Assembly (NCBI GenBank): GCA_004555425.1
Contig: SFID01000124.1
Span: 1-7,638 of the forward strand
Origin: Bacteroidales bacterium
Lineage (GTDB): Bacteria; Bacteroidota; Bacteroidia; Bacteroidales; Bacteroidaceae
Direction of reading: 5' to 3'
Length of the DNA: 7,638 nucleotides
Shown here: piece after piece, positions 1 through 5,365 of the stretch
How the letters are laid out: the number at the start of each line of letters is the position of its first letter
Position numbering within the stretch: the first letter of the stretch is position 1
Translations under genes and position numbers: made by a program
The notes under the pieces: generated by a model
What the model was told of the DNA's origin: nothing
Seen by the model: only the letters and a program-made list of their open reading frames with translations
Databases searched by the model: none

Positions 1-63
1 AAATTCTATATGCTTTAGCGGATTTTCTAAATGCTTTAGCGGAAATTTTCTTGGCTTTATCGG
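1..63. repeat. Three 21-bp tandem repeats at the window edge
   Basis: Three consecutive 21-bp units cover 1-21, 22-42 and 43-63. Each ends in the core GCTTTAGCGG, or GCTTTATCGG in the third. Units 1 and 2 agree at 18 of 21 positions; unit 3 is more diverged, at about 13 of 21 against unit 2. The first unit starts at base 1, so the array probably continues to the left. Twenty-one bases is seven codons and about two helical turns, so either a heptapeptide-coding repeat or protein-binding direct repeats would fit. On the + strand the frame from base 2 is open until TAA at 107-109, and the - strand is open from an ATG at 153 to the edge. The sequence alone does not settle whether this is coding. 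Confidence 0.75.
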
Positions 64-153
64 TGCGCGAATTGACGATATAGAGATTTTTTCGCGGCCG
101 AAAATATAAAAGATATTAAAAGTTTTCGCGCGAAAAAAGTTCGATTTTAACAT
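1..153 (-). CDS. Possible small partial ORF with heptapeptide repeats, running off the left edge
   Basis: Read on the - strand, an ATG at 153-151 opens a frame of 51 codons with no stop up to base 1. An in-frame stop lies just upstream (163-165), so this ATG is the first start available. The predicted peptide is basic and rich in Phe, Ile and Lys. It ends in heptapeptide repeats of the form PLKHLEN / PLKHIEF, encoded by the 21-bp tandem array. I recognise no domain and see no convincing promoter; a TTTG lies upstream but its -7 partner is poor. The + strand is also open across the repeat, so this could instead be the C-terminal tail of a gene entering from the left, or non-coding AT-rich DNA. 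Low confidence. Confidence 0.18.
   Translation of the reverse strand, partial: MLKSNFFRAKTFNIFYIFGREKISISSIRAPIKPRKFPLKHLENPLKHIEF
89..136. promoter_or_regulatory. Two related palindromes, TTTTCG-N-CGAAAA
   Basis: The sequence TTTTCG followed by CGAAAA occurs twice: at 89-104 with a 4-base centre (CGGC), and at 123-136 as a perfect 14-bp palindrome with centre CG. The centres lie about 33 bp apart, close to three helical turns. Paired palindromes in an AT-rich intergenic stretch could be an operator, but no regulator is known from this window and both could be chance AT/CG symmetry. Confidence 0.3.
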
Positions 154-201
154 TTCGGGTAACTACTCAGGTGGATTTTTAATTGCAAATTGCGCTGGAA
201 A

Positions 202-329
202 GCAATGTACCGCACGTTGCTCGCAACGTGTGGCTCAGCGGAAATACCCCGATTCGAATACCCATCTCGCACCTATTATTATCTCCCTTCCGCTGAGCCA
301 CACGTTGCAAGCAACGTGCGGTACATTGC
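202..329. repeat. Large nested inverted repeat, 42-bp arms (REP-pair-like)
   Basis: The arms at 202-243 and 288-329 are reverse complements at 41 of 42 positions; the single mismatch is 222 against 309. They flank a 44-base spacer (244-287). Each arm holds its own hairpin: CACGTTGC (213-220) pairs with GCAACGTG (223-230) across a 2-base loop, and the right arm mirrors this. The whole could form either one long stem or two small hairpins, like the paired arrangement of REP/BIME elements in other bacteria. The core is shared with the units at 331-383 and 7316-7590. Apparent reading frames across it are by-products of the repeat. Function unknown; it could fold in RNA or extrude as a cruciform. 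Confidence 0.85.
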
Positions 330-330
330 G

Positions 331-383
331 TTTTCAATGAGAACGAGCACCATACTCACACGTTGCAGCAACGTGCGGTACGT
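331..383 (-). repeat. Hairpin repeat unit, reverse orientation
   Basis: Read on the - strand this is a copy of the unit tandemly repeated at the right end of the window: GTACCGCA, a hairpin stem, GTGTGAGTA, then a tail resembling GTTCGTTCTCATTGAAAA. The stem is CACGTTGC (359-366) paired with GCAACGTG (368-375) around one base. The stem base differs from the right-end copies (G:C in place of C:G), but pairing is kept. Confidence 0.7.
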
Positions 384-403
384 TACTCACCTCGGTGTAC
401 AAA

Positions 404-487
404 CACCTTGTCCAAAGATTGTGATGTGAGTAGGGAGTTTGTTCACATTGAAAAAAAAGGGAGTAAGGAGTTCGTTCTGATTGAAAA
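404..487 (+). repeat. Decayed hairpin repeat unit plus two tail copies, forward orientation
   Basis: Bases 404-424 resemble the stem of the right-end repeat (CACCTTG, then CAAAG) but pair poorly. Bases 425-466 closely match the unit tail (TGTGAGTA, GTTTGTTC, CATTGAAAAAAA, GGGAGTAA). A second partial tail follows at 467-487. Together with the reverse unit at 331-383 this makes a head-to-head pair of old and newer copies. Confidence 0.55.
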
Positions 488-537
488 TAACGATTTTTAT
501 ATACAATAAGGAGTCCCCATCCGTATATCCAAACCTT

Positions 538-560
538 GCAATGAGAACAAACACCGTTTC
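538..560 (-). repeat. Solo tail of the hairpin repeat, reverse orientation
   Basis: The motif CAATGAGAACAAACACCGT is the reverse complement of the tail of the right-end repeat with one substitution. No stem accompanies it. It lies just upstream of the orphan terminator. Confidence 0.5.
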
Positions 561-574
561 ATGATTTTATATCT

Positions 575-615
575 GGGGAAGGGAGTTCGCAAGAACACTC
601 TTCCCCTCTTTTATT
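575..615 (+). terminator. Rho-independent terminator with GCAA tetraloop, no evident upstream gene
   Basis: Bases 575-588 pair with 593-606 over 14 positions, with one A-A mismatch and one G-U pair. The loop is the GNRA-type tetraloop GCAA, and TCTTTTATT follows. The T-run is on the + side only, so it acts on rightward transcription. No convincing + strand gene precedes it in the window. It may end a transcript entering from the left, or a small RNA from within 430-606. I found no TTTG/TANNTTTG promoter to support the latter. Confidence 0.7.
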
Positions 616-622
616 GCCCCAA

Positions 623-650
623 CCGCACCTCCTAAGAAGGAGTGAGCAGT
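623..650 (+). repeat. Possible divergent hairpin repeat unit
   Basis: ACCGCAC, a short stem and GTGAG follow in the same order as in the right-end units. The stem is CTCCT (629-633) with AGGAG (638-642), extended by CA/TG with one bulged base. The stem sequence differs completely from the CACSTTGC copies but still pairs. It is either a third variant of the family or an unrelated hairpin. Confidence 0.35.
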
Positions 651-724
651 AACAATGGGGCGCACAAATATACCCGCAAGCGGTGAATCCTGAATTGTTT
701 ATCTTGAAAAAAAGCAAGTTACCC

Positions 725-755
725 TTTGCTGTCCCAAAAGAAAATCATACCTTTG
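725..755 (+). promoter_or_regulatory. Bacteroidales-type promoter for rplS
   Basis: TTTG at 725-728 is the -33 element and TACCTTTG at 748-755 matches the -7 consensus TANNTTTG. The 19-bp spacer is within the 19-20 bp normal for the primary sigma factor of Bacteroides. Transcription would start near 760-763, giving a 5' leader of about 85 nt before rplS. The leader is GC-rich at first (CCGCTCAGCCGCTGGCGCG) and AT-rich near the start codon. I could not fold it into a convincing regulatory structure. Confidence 0.75.
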
Positions 756-846
756 CACCCGCTTTCCGCTCAGCCGCTGGCGCGATGCAGAGTTCCGCGT
801 GAATGCTGGGCTGGGACGAACAAACAATTTTATAATCAATACCAAA

Positions 847-1215
847 ATGGCAGATTTAATTAAGATTGCTGAAGAAGCTTATGCAACTGGTAAGCAGCAC
901 CCCGAATTCCGCGCTGGTGACACCATTACCGTTGCTTACAAAATCGTCGAAGGTAACAAAGAGCGCGTACAGATGTACCGCGGTGTTGTTATCAAAATTT
1001 CCGGTCACGGAGAGAAGAAGCGCTTTACCGTACGCAAGATGTCGGGTAACATCGGCGTAGAGCGTATCTTCCCCATTGAGTCGCCCGCCATCGAGAGCAT
1101 CGAGGTGAACAAGCATGGTAAGGTGCGCCGCGCCAAGCTCTACTACCTCCGCAACCTCACTGGCAAGAAGGCTCGCATTAAGGAAAGACGTGTTAACACC
1201 AAAAAGGAGGATTAA
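847..1215 (+). CDS. rplS: 50S ribosomal protein L19
   Basis: L19 binds 23S rRNA and helps form the intersubunit bridges between the 50S and 30S particles. The 122-residue product starts MADLIKIAEEAYATGKQHPE and carries the hallmark core: GDTITVAYKI (about 23-32), GNKERVQMYRGVVI (about 35-48), the basic stretch KKRFTVRKMSGNIGVERIFP and the C-terminal KVRRAKLYYLRNLTGKKARI. This is full family length. An in-frame GTG at 799 would add 16 residues not seen in the family, so the ATG at 847 is preferred; the A-rich sequence before it is typical of Bacteroidales starts. The gene has its own promoter (725-755) and terminator (1248-1277), so it is probably monocistronic. Identification is by recognition of the family. 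Confidence 0.97.
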   Translation: MADLIKIAEEAYATGKQHPEFRAGDTITVAYKIVEGNKERVQMYRGVVIKISGHGEKKRFTVRKMSGNIGVERIFPIESPAIESIEVNKHGKVRRAKLYYLRNLTGKKARIKERRVNTKKED

Positions 1216-1247
1216 TCTTTCAGCCTCCAACTCTGTAAGAACAATTA

Positions 1248-1277
1248 GCCTCCTACAACAGGAGGCTTTTGTTTTTT
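1248..1277 (+). terminator. Rho-independent terminator of rplS
   Basis: GCCTCCT (1248-1254) pairs perfectly with AGGAGGC (1260-1266) around a 5-base loop, followed by TTTTGTTTTTT. A second GCCTCC at 1223-1228 could compete for the same right arm, and the GGAGG in the last rplS codons (1206-1210) could pair with it, so alternative folds exist. Confidence 0.88.
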
Positions 1278-1333
1278 CTATCCGCAAGGGCTGCAGCAAA
1301 CCCTCCCCTCGGAAGCAACGAAACCAGCATCCC

Positions 1334-2110
1334 ATGTCAACGATTATCTATCCCTCTCCCATCTTCGGCCCCGTGCGGAGCCGCCGCCTCGGCATATCAT
1401 TGGGTATCAACCTCATGCCCGACGATGGCAAGGTGTGTACCTTCGACTGCATCTACTGCGAATGTGGATTCAACGCCGACCGCCGTCCGCATCACCCACG
1501 GCCCACGCGCGAAATGGTGCGCACGGCCCTCGAGGAACGCTTGCGCCAGATGAAGAACGAAGGCCAAATGCCCGACGTCCTCACCTTTGCAGGCAACGGC
1601 GAACCTACGGCCCACCCCGACTTCGCGGGTATCATTGACGACACCATCGCCCTGCGCGATGCACTGTGTCCCGCAGCGAAAGTCAGTGTGCTGAGCAACG
1701 CCACCCTGGCCCACCGTCCCGAGGTGCGCGAAGCCCTCCTGCGCGTGGACAACAATATCCTGAAACTCGACACCGTAGATGCCGACTATATCCAGCGCGT
1801 CAATGCACCCACGGGCAAGTACGATGTGAATGAGGTCATCAAGACCCTGCAATCCTACAAAGGCCACCTCATCATCCAAACCCTGTTCATGAAGGGCACA
1901 AGCCGCGGCCAGAGTGTGGACAATACGGGCGAGGAATACGTGGGCCCGTGGCTCAAAGCCCTGGAAAGCATTGCGCCCAGCCAAGTCATGATATACACCA
2001 TCGACCGCGAAACGCCCGACCACGACCTCTGCAAAGCCACACCCGAAGAACTGGACCGCATCGCCGAGCGCGTCCAACGTCTTGGTTTTCCTGTCTCGGT
2101 TTCCTATTGA
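1334..2110 (+). CDS. Radical SAM protein, COG0731-like
   Basis: A 258-residue radical SAM enzyme of unknown substrate. The N-terminus GPVRSRRLGISLGIN (12-26) is typical of the COG0731 group. The cluster motif is C35-x3-C39-x2-C42, which would hold a [4Fe-4S] cluster that splits S-adenosylmethionine; a further Cys is at 44. GNGEPT (87-92) corresponds to the SAM-contacting GGE-type motif. The rest (VSVLSNATL, LKLDTVDADYIQRVNAPTG, LIIQTLFMKG) fits the remaining strands of the partial TIM barrel. The frame stays open upstream to 1115, but that would overlap rplS and cross its terminator, so the ATG at 1334 is chosen. COG0731 includes archaeal wyosine-tRNA enzymes; bacterial members have no settled role, so none is assigned. 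The TGA stop is the beginning of a heptamer repeat array. No own promoter is visible. Confidence 0.9.
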   Translation: MSTIIYPSPIFGPVRSRRLGISLGINLMPDDGKVCTFDCIYCECGFNADRRPHHPRPTREMVRTALEERLRQMKNEGQMPDVLTFAGNGEPTAHPDFAGIIDDTIALRDALCPAAKVSVLSNATLAHRPEVREALLRVDNNILKLDTVDADYIQRVNAPTGKYDVNEVIKTLQSYKGHLIIQTLFMKGTSRGQSVDNTGEEYVGPWLKALESIAPSQVMIYTIDRETPDHDLCKATPEELDRIAERVQRLGFPVSVSY

Positions 2111-2200
2111 GCTTTGAGTTCTTAGCTTAGAGCTTAGAGGTTTAAGCTTTTAGCTTTGAGAGCTTTGAGCTTAGAGCTAAGAGAATTGAGATTAGAAAAT
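2108..2200. repeat. Degenerate heptamer tandem array (WGAGCTT-like)
   Basis: About 13 units of seven bases follow one another from the TGA stop of the radical SAM gene: TGAGCTT, TGAGTTC, TTAGCTT, AGAGCTT, AGAGGTT, TAAGCTT and so on. One unit near 2157 carries two extra bases. Later units drift to AGAGAAT, TGAGATT and AGAAAAT. No T-rich terminator is seen after the gene, though segments of the array can fold weakly on themselves. Confidence 0.75.
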
Positions 2201-2205
2201 CAAGA

Positions 2206-2222
2206 GTTCATTCTCATTGAAA
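2206..2222 (+). repeat. Solo tail of the hairpin repeat family
   Basis: GTTCATTCTCATTGAAA differs at one base from the tail GTTCGTTCTCATTGAAA of the right-end tandem repeats. This places the family in a third intergenic region of the window. Confidence 0.5.
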
Positions 2223-2227
2223 GGCAA

Positions 2228-2271
2228 TTCCTAATTCCTAATTCCTAATTGAATAAGACTCCTAACTAATA
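2228..2271. repeat. Heptamer array TTCCTAA, first copy
   Basis: Three perfect TTCCTAA units (2228-2248), a short interruption, then CTCCTAACTAATAAC. The ending CCTAACTAATAAC is repeated at the end of a second array at 2543-2578, in the same orientation, on the other side of the 206-bp inverted-repeat element. Confidence 0.8.
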
Positions 2272-2280
2272 ACAACCTGT

Positions 2281-2486
2281 TTTTGAACACGAATATTACG
2301 AATTTTTCGAATGTGGCTGAGAGGCTAACTGAAGGAACAATTCGATTCGTGCTTCACACGAATCTATCCGAAGCACACTAATGCAGGTGAGAGCAGCCCA
2401 CCCTGCCAAAATTAGAATCATTCGTAGTGGAAAAAAGAAAACACACTCTTCAGCATTCGTAAAATTCGAAATATTCGTGTTTAAAA
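2281..2486. repeat. 206-bp element with 33-bp inverted ends (MITE-like)
   Basis: Bases 2281-2313 and 2454-2486 are reverse complements at 30 of 33 positions. Each arm is built of ACGAAT/TCGAAT hexamers spaced 9 bp apart. The interior has a perfect 8-bp hairpin, GATTCGTG (2344-2351) with CACGAATC (2357-2364), and another ATTCGTA near 2420. It contains no open frame of note. Terminal inverted repeats without coding content suggest a miniature mobile element or a structured intergenic repeat. I see no clear target-site duplication, so mobility is unproven. Confidence 0.65.
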
Positions 2487-2542
2487 AACTCCGCGATTCA
2501 TGCGCGCCCTGTTATTTAGATTTCTATTAGGGTCCTCTCCAA

Positions 2543-2578
2543 CTCCTAACTCCTAACTCCTAACGCCTAACTAATAAC
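2543..2578. repeat. Heptamer array CTCCTAA, second copy, abutting tilS
   Basis: Three CTCCTAA units (2543-2563), one CGCCTAA, then CTAATAAC. The array ends five bases before the GTG start of tilS. Its length could change by slippage and thereby shift whatever lies upstream of tilS. Confidence 0.85.
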
Positions 2579-2583
2579 GCCCC

Positions 2584-3903
2584 GTGCTCCAAACCAAAAT
2601 ATTGCCCGAAAAGCCCGCCCGCATTCTGGTGGGCCTGAGTGGCGGTGCCGACAGCGTGGCGCTTTTGCTGCTGCTCCGCGAGGCGGGTTACGAGGTGGAG
2701 GCCGCGCATTGCAATTTCCAGTTGCGCGGCGCGGAGAGCGAGCGCGATGAGCAATTTGTCGTTCGCCTCTGCGAGGAGAACGGCATCCCCTTGCACCGAG
2801 TGCGGTTTGACACACAGCAGGAGGCGCACCGTCGCGGCGTAAGCATTGAAATGGCAGCGCGCGACCTGCGCTATGCTTGGTTTGAAGCCTTGCGAAAGGA
2901 GCGCGGTGCTGCCGCCATTGCCGTAGCCCACCATCAGGACGACGCCAACGAAACCCTCCTGCTCAACCTCGTGCGCGGCTGCGGCATTCACGGGCTCACG
3001 GGTATGCCCACCGTCAACGGCCACGTGGTGCGCCCACTCCTCGGAGCCACACGGGCAGAAATCCTCTGCTACCTCGCTGAGCGCGGACAAGCCTACGTGA
3101 CCGACAGCACCAACGCCGAAACCCTCTACAAGCGCAACCTGGTGCGCCACGAACTACTACCGCTGCTCGAACGCCTCAATCCCAGCATCCGCGAAACCCT
3201 CACGGCCATGCGCCAACGGATGGCCGAGACGGCAGCCCTCTACGACAAAGCCCTGGCGGTGGAAGAGGCCGCCCTGTTTCGCCCACAGGCCAACGGCGGC
3301 GACATAGCGATTGCCGCACTCCTGCACAGTTGCGCCCCGCAAAGCATCCTGACGCACCTGCTGGGCCGCTATGGTTTCACGCCTGCCCAGAGCGCCATGA
3401 TTTTCGGCCAACTGGACAGCCGCACGGGGGCTTGCTTCGACAGCCCGACGCATTGGGCCGCCATCCACCGTGGACAGTTGGAGGTGCGGAAGCGATGGCC
3501 GCGCATTGCCCCCACTCCCCTACCCTGCCCAGGCACTTGGCAAGACGCCGACCGCTTCCTGCACATCGCGCAAGGCCCCGCCGGTCCGCTATCGGCCATC
3601 CCGCGGCAGCCCCATGTGGCTTGTCTGGACGCCGACCGCACGAATGGTCCTATATATATAAGGAGTGTGGAGGCGGGCGACCGCTTCACACCACTGGGTA
3701 TGAAGGGCAGCAAACTGGTCAGCGACTTCCTGACCAACACCCACTGCTCCGTCATCGACAAACGCCACGCCCTCGTGGTGTGCGACGACAGCGGCATCCT
3801 CTGGCTCGTAGGCCACCGCCCCGACCAGCGCGCCGCCTGCACCGCTGCCACGCAGAGGTGGCTCACCCTCATATACAACGAAAACTCTAATCTAAAAACA
3901 TAA
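2584..3903 (+). CDS. tilS: tRNA(Ile)-lysidine synthase TilS
   Basis: TilS uses ATP to attach lysine to C34 of tRNA-Ile(CAU), so that it reads AUA as isoleucine; it is normally essential. The 439-residue product has the PP-loop ATP site SGGADS (19-24), the N-type ATPase signature HCNFQLRGAESERDE (42-56), AHHQDDANET (115-124) with LVRGCGIHGLTGM (129-141), and the C-terminal tRNA-binding region GDRFTPLGMKGSKLVSDFL (365-383). In-frame TAA at 2575-2577 rules out a longer product, leaving GTG at 2584; TTG at 2602 is the only other early choice. The N-terminus before LVGLSGG is roughly 8-10 residues shorter than I expect for the family. The gene uses AUA twice within residues 357-359, inside a (TA)5 run. 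A second secreted-protein gene follows after 5 nt. Confidence 0.95.
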   Translation: MLQTKILPEKPARILVGLSGGADSVALLLLLREAGYEVEAAHCNFQLRGAESERDEQFVVRLCEENGIPLHRVRFDTQQEAHRRGVSIEMAARDLRYAWFEALRKERGAAAIAVAHHQDDANETLLLNLVRGCGIHGLTGMPTVNGHVVRPLLGATRAEILCYLAERGQAYVTDSTNAETLYKRNLVRHELLPLLERLNPSIRETLTAMRQRMAETAALYDKALAVEEAALFRPQANGGDIAIAALLHSCAPQSILTHLLGRYGFTPAQSAMIFGQLDSRTGACFDSPTHWAAIHRGQLEVRKRWPRIAPTPLPCPGTWQDADRFLHIAQGPAGPLSAIPRQPHVACLDADRTNGPIYIRSVEAGDRFTPLGMKGSKLVSDFLTNTHCSVIDKRHALVVCDDSGILWLVGHRPDQRAACTAATQRWLTLIYNENSNLKT

Positions 3904-3908
3904 AGATC

Positions 3909-5297
3909 ATGAAGAGACTTTTACTTGCAACAACCCTCCTCGCTGTCTCGGCCACCCTTTCGGCCCAGCAGAAAGTAGTCACGGTGTATTCCATGACCCG
4001 CCAACAGCAGGAACAGTACACTAACGCAAATGTCAATGGCATTTCGGCCAACGGACAGTACGCTGTTGGCAGTGCCGTTGAACTCTCTACGGACGCCTTC
4101 ATCTGGAACCGCGCCACAGGCCAGTTCCAGCAGATTAAGGGCTCCTTCAACAATTCTGCCACGGCCTATGCAGTCAGCAACGAAGGCAAGGTGGTCGGCA
4201 CTTTCTATAGCGACAACAATGGCGAAGTGCCCGAGGACGGCACGGCCTATGTGATTCCTGGTGTGTGGGAAGACGGCGTCTGGACCGCGCTCGAACTGGA
4301 ACTGCCCATGCAGCGCGGCGAATACAACGGCGAAGCCCGCACCATTTCCCCCGACGGCCGCATCGTGACGGGCTACATCATGGGACATTATCAGGTGAAG
4401 GACGCTGAAGGCTTCGTCGTCAAGGAGCAGCAGAAACTGCGCCCCGCCGTTTGGATTGACGGCGAACTCCAGCCTGCCGAAAACCTCCCCGATGGCGAAC
4501 TGACGGGCCAGGGCATGTGGGCCTTCTCGGCTTCGGACGACGCCAAGGTGCTGGGCGGTGTGTACGAGCATCCCACGGGTTCGCGCGCCCCTGCCGTTTG
4601 GGTGGAAGGCGAAACGACGCCCCGCCTGCTCTATGGCCAGAAAGACATCGATACGAATGTGGACTTGTACTTCTTCCAGGGCCAAGTCTATTCCGTCAGC
4701 GGCAATGGCAAATGGGCTTGCGGCTACTTCTCGCCCTCGGGCGGCTACGTGTCGGACCTCAAGAGTTTCCGCCACAACGTAGAGACCAACGAGACCGAAG
4801 AGTTTGCCAGCATGCCGATGGCCTCGTGCGTGACCAACGACGGCACCACCTTCGGCACGAACAAAGACCACAATGCAGCGCTCATCCACACGGCCAACTT
4901 TGACGGCACATTTGCAAACTACCTCGCACAAATCAGCGGCACCACAGCCCCTGACAATCTGCCCACCGTTGTCCAGGCTGCCACCGCCGACCTCAGCGTC
5001 ATTGGCGGTTGGTATGGCCGTCCCAGCAGCATGGGCGAAGTGATGGCACCGAGCATTGTCGTCATCAGCGATGTGGCCGACGGCATCACCGCCACCGAAA
5101 CCGCCCAGCCCTTCTCGCTCAAGGCTGGTGTGTGCAACGCTCCCCTGGCCGCACGCCTGCAGGTGTTCGACACGGCTGGCCGCCTCCTGCGCCAGAACGA
5201 AGGCACGAGCATCCAACTCAGCGGCATCAGCGGCACCGTCATCGTGAAGGCCATCCTCCCCAACGGCGATACCATCAGCCGTTCCTTTAGTTTGTAA
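3909..5297 (+). CDS. Secreted HAF-repeat-like protein with T9SS-type C-terminal domain
   Basis: A 462-residue exported protein of unknown function. A signal peptide (MKRLLLATTLLAVSATLSA, likely cut before Q20) is followed by seven similar segments of the form xxxSxxGxxVxGxxx, near residues 43-55, 86-99, 143-156, 205-218, 260-273, 306-316 and 359-369. Several are paired with AFIWN or PAVW motifs. This pattern matches the HAF-type extracellular repeat, and seven copies would suit a seven-bladed beta-propeller; that fold is my inference. Residues about 397-462 (LQVFDTAGRLLRQ, GISGTVIVKAI, NGDTISRSFSL) resemble the T9SS type A sorting domain that directs proteins across the outer membrane. No catalytic motif is visible. 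It lies 5 nt after tilS, suggesting co-transcription, and ends at a strong terminator hairpin. Confidence 0.85.
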   Translation: MKRLLLATTLLAVSATLSAQQKVVTVYSMTRQQQEQYTNANVNGISANGQYAVGSAVELSTDAFIWNRATGQFQQIKGSFNNSATAYAVSNEGKVVGTFYSDNNGEVPEDGTAYVIPGVWEDGVWTALELELPMQRGEYNGEARTISPDGRIVTGYIMGHYQVKDAEGFVVKEQQKLRPAVWIDGELQPAENLPDGELTGQGMWAFSASDDAKVLGGVYEHPTGSRAPAVWVEGETTPRLLYGQKDIDTNVDLYFFQGQVYSVSGNGKWACGYFSPSGGYVSDLKSFRHNVETNETEEFASMPMASCVTNDGTTFGTNKDHNAALIHTANFDGTFANYLAQISGTTAPDNLPTVVQAATADLSVIGGWYGRPSSMGEVMAPSIVVISDVADGITATETAQPFSLKAGVCNAPLAARLQVFDTAGRLLRQNEGTSIQLSGISGTVIVKAILPNGDTISRSFSL

Positions 5298-5304
5298 ATC
5301 TGTT

Positions 5305-5354
5305 AGCCGAACAGGCGGAAAGGCGCTATACCCTTTCGCCTGTTCGGCTTTTTT
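5305..5354 (+). terminator. Strong Rho-independent terminator or attenuator between the two secreted-protein genes
   Basis: AGCCGAACAGGCG (5305-5317) pairs perfectly with CGCCTGTTCGGCT (5337-5349). After one bulged G, AAAGG (5319-5323) pairs with CCTTT (5332-5336). The loop is about 8 bases and a six-T run (5349-5354) follows. The run ends 11 nt before the ATG at 5366, leaving no room for a promoter between hairpin and gene. Besides terminating the upstream transcript, the hairpin must therefore lie in the leader of the next gene's mRNA unless transcription starts within it. Confidence 0.88.
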
Positions 5355-5365
5355 CTTGACGAAAT

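Noticed and set aside
190..429. 79-codon open frame on the + strand across the left-end repeats
   Set aside because: It is a translation of the inverted hairpin repeats, has no recognisable domain, and lacks coding-like composition.
799..846. GTG-initiated 16-residue extension of L19
   Set aside because: The added residues match nothing in L19, while the ATG at 847 gives the normal family N-terminus.
1115..1333. 73-codon upstream extension of the radical SAM gene
   Set aside because: It would overlap rplS by about 100 bp and run through the rplS terminator; the family N-terminus begins at the ATG at 1334.
1397..2077. Long - strand open frame opposite the radical SAM gene, and similar ones opposite tilS and the two secreted-protein genes
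   Set aside because: They are antisense shadows of GC-rich coding sequence; the + strand proteins carry recognisable motifs and these do not.
2311..2370. tRNA-like stretch (GTGGCTGAGAGGCT, then TTCGATTC)
   Set aside because: It recalls D-arm and T-loop sequences, but no acceptor stem, anticodon stem or T-stem pairing could be built around it.
3651..3660. (TA)5 tract in tilS as a phase-variation site
   Set aside because: Five dinucleotides are too few for strong slippage, and the reading frame encodes a plausible part of the protein.
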